From Fibrobacterota bacterium (GTDB taxonomy: Bacteria > Fibrobacterota > Fibrobacteria > UBA11236): 33,135 nt of DNA. The notes below the pieces were generated by a model that was not told the origin of the DNA, searched no databases, and saw nothing but the letters and a program-made list of their open reading frames with translations. The stretch spans positions 1 to 33,135 of the forward strand of contig JAEKLQ010000070.1 in the NCBI GenBank assembly GCA_019509785.1, written 5' to 3'. A program made the position numbers and the translations under genes. Below are positions 32,381-33,135 of this stretch, in pieces (the first letter of the stretch is position 1; the number at the start of each line of letters is the position of its first letter).

Positions 32381-33135
32381 ATGACCCCGGATCGCGCTAT
32401 AGCCAATCGCGCTTTCCGCGCCTTCCCCGCTTCCCTCCTGGCGGCAGGCATTGCCCTGGCCCTCAGCGCGTTATGCTGGGGAGGAGCGCGCCTACGCTTC
32501 CACGATCGACGCCCCCTGGTCTTCCTGCTGGGCGACTCCAACATCGGCAATTACCGATTGGACAAAGGCCAGCGCCTGGAAGACGACCTGCAAAGGATGG
32601 AGCCCGACGCGCGCGTGGAGAACTGGGCCGAACCCGGCGCCACGCCGCTGGACTTCTATCTACAATACTGCCGCGGCGTCCTGCTGGCCGGCCGCCCCAA
32701 GAAGGTGGTGATCGCGCTGGATCCTTCCAAGTTCCTTTGGATCTACTGCCCGCATCATCTCGACGAAGGCGGCACCAACCTGCGCTGGCTGCCCTTTACC
32801 CGCGGCGGCATGGCCCTATGGGCGCGGCTTTCCCCGCACGAGCGCAACATGGCCGTGGTGGAGATGGCCGGCCTCCCATTCTTCGCGCTCGCCGACGCGG
32901 TCCGCGGACTCTGGATGGAATGGGTCCAATTCCCCTGGGAGCGTAAGCGCATGCTGACTGCAGGTGCAGAGCGCCGTAAGCGCATCGAAGCCAAATCGGC
33001 TTCCCGGGCCGAGAAAGAGAAACAAGAGAGCATGCCCGATGATCAGGGCCTCGCCGCTCTTCCCCTCGCGCAGGACGCCGCCTTTCTGCTTGCGACCTTG
33101 CGCGCGGACAGGGTGGAGACTCGTGTTATGCTGAT
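32381..33135 (+). CDS. Membrane-anchored SGNH-hydrolase-like protein, cut by the window end
   Basis: 251 codons are visible from the ATG at 32381 and the frame is still open at base 33135. A short N-terminal region with one hydrophobic helix (~14-32; 'SLLAAGIALALSALCWGG') precedes 'RRPLVFLLGDSNIGNYRL', a GDS(N) block I of the SGNH/GDSL fold with Ser as the probable nucleophile, followed by 'WAEPGATPLDFYLQYC' and 'KKVVIALDPSKF', which fit blocks II and III. The remainder is charged and helical, with a basic stretch ('RKRMLTAGAERRKR'). Such anchored SGNH proteins often modify cell-surface polysaccharides (acetyl transfer or removal); that role is inference. No clear ribosome site precedes the ATG, so the start is uncertain. 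The distal catalytic Asp/His would lie beyond the window. Confidence 0.7.
   Translation, partial: MTPDRAIANRAFRAFPASLLAAGIALALSALCWGGARLRFHDRRPLVFLLGDSNIGNYRLDKGQRLEDDLQRMEPDARVENWAEPGATPLDFYLQYCRGVLLAGRPKKVVIALDPSKFLWIYCPHHLDEGGTNLRWLPFTRGGMALWARLSPHERNMAVVEMAGLPFFALADAVRGLWMEWVQFPWERKRMLTAGAERRKRIEAKSASRAEKEKQESMPDDQGLAALPLAQDAAFLLATLRADRVETRVML

Noticed and set aside
32451-32946. Closed plus-strand frames overlapping the SGNH-like gene
   Set aside because: The frame starting at 32381, open to the window end, carries the GDSN motif and a membrane helix; the others do not.

Overview
This is a GC-rich bacterial chromosome segment with about 25 genes. It has no CRISPR array, insertion sequence, phage or rRNA. 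The best lineage guess is Fibrobacterota or a close relative in the FCB group. The grounds are a lipoprotein with an 'NPFDPE' motif just after the lipid cysteine, large parallel beta-helix surface proteins with a FlgD-like C-terminal domain, abundant PEGA domains, and an alternative complex III plus caa3 oxidase operon. This is inference from style and gene content; a marker-gene tree would settle it.

Layout. (1) 1-6525: envelope proteins. A very large beta-helix/Ig-like secreted protein (cut at its 5' end) runs tail to tail into a beta-helix lipoprotein, followed by a divergent exported PEGA-domain protein. (2) 6556-9281: an ECF sigma factor and a membrane-spanning FecR/PEGA/TPR protein that is probably its anti-sigma regulator; its cytoplasmic N-terminus is built of four degenerate repeats of about 35 residues. 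(3) 9365-12547: a small alpha/beta hydrolase, tRNA-Lys(CTT), a XerD-type recombinase, a possible 21-residue leader peptide, and an orphan PAS histidine kinase. (4) 12584-16793: an MFS exporter divergent from a small HExxE protein, then an SDR oxidoreductase and a YihY/BrkB membrane protein. (5) 16824-19145: a glycogen-debranching-type glycoside hydrolase. (6) 19210-31584: a tightly packed respiratory operon, actABCDEF, an unnamed membrane protein gene, sco, coxB, coxA, coxC, coxD. (7) 31611-33135: a small exported protein on the minus strand and the start of a membrane-anchored SGNH-like protein that leaves the window.

The respiratory operon forms a functional unit. Alternative complex III oxidises quinol and passes electrons through its haem c subunits to the CuA/cytochrome c subunit of an A2-type (YS-motif) caa3 oxidase, and Sco supplies copper to CuA. 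Most junctions are ATGA or short overlaps, implying translational coupling and stoichiometric synthesis.

The strongest anomaly is in coxA: right after the last transmembrane helix the reading frame leaves the conserved C-terminal tail, which survives intact in the +1 frame. This suggests a non-triplet deletion, or an assembly error. Other points worth a second look are the four-repeat anti-sigma domain, a likely leaderless promoter, a leader-peptide candidate, and a small protein with a metal-binding-like HExxE...H pattern. I did not find a convincing wholly new system; the sigma/repeat-FecR-TPR pair is the best candidate for something not well described.
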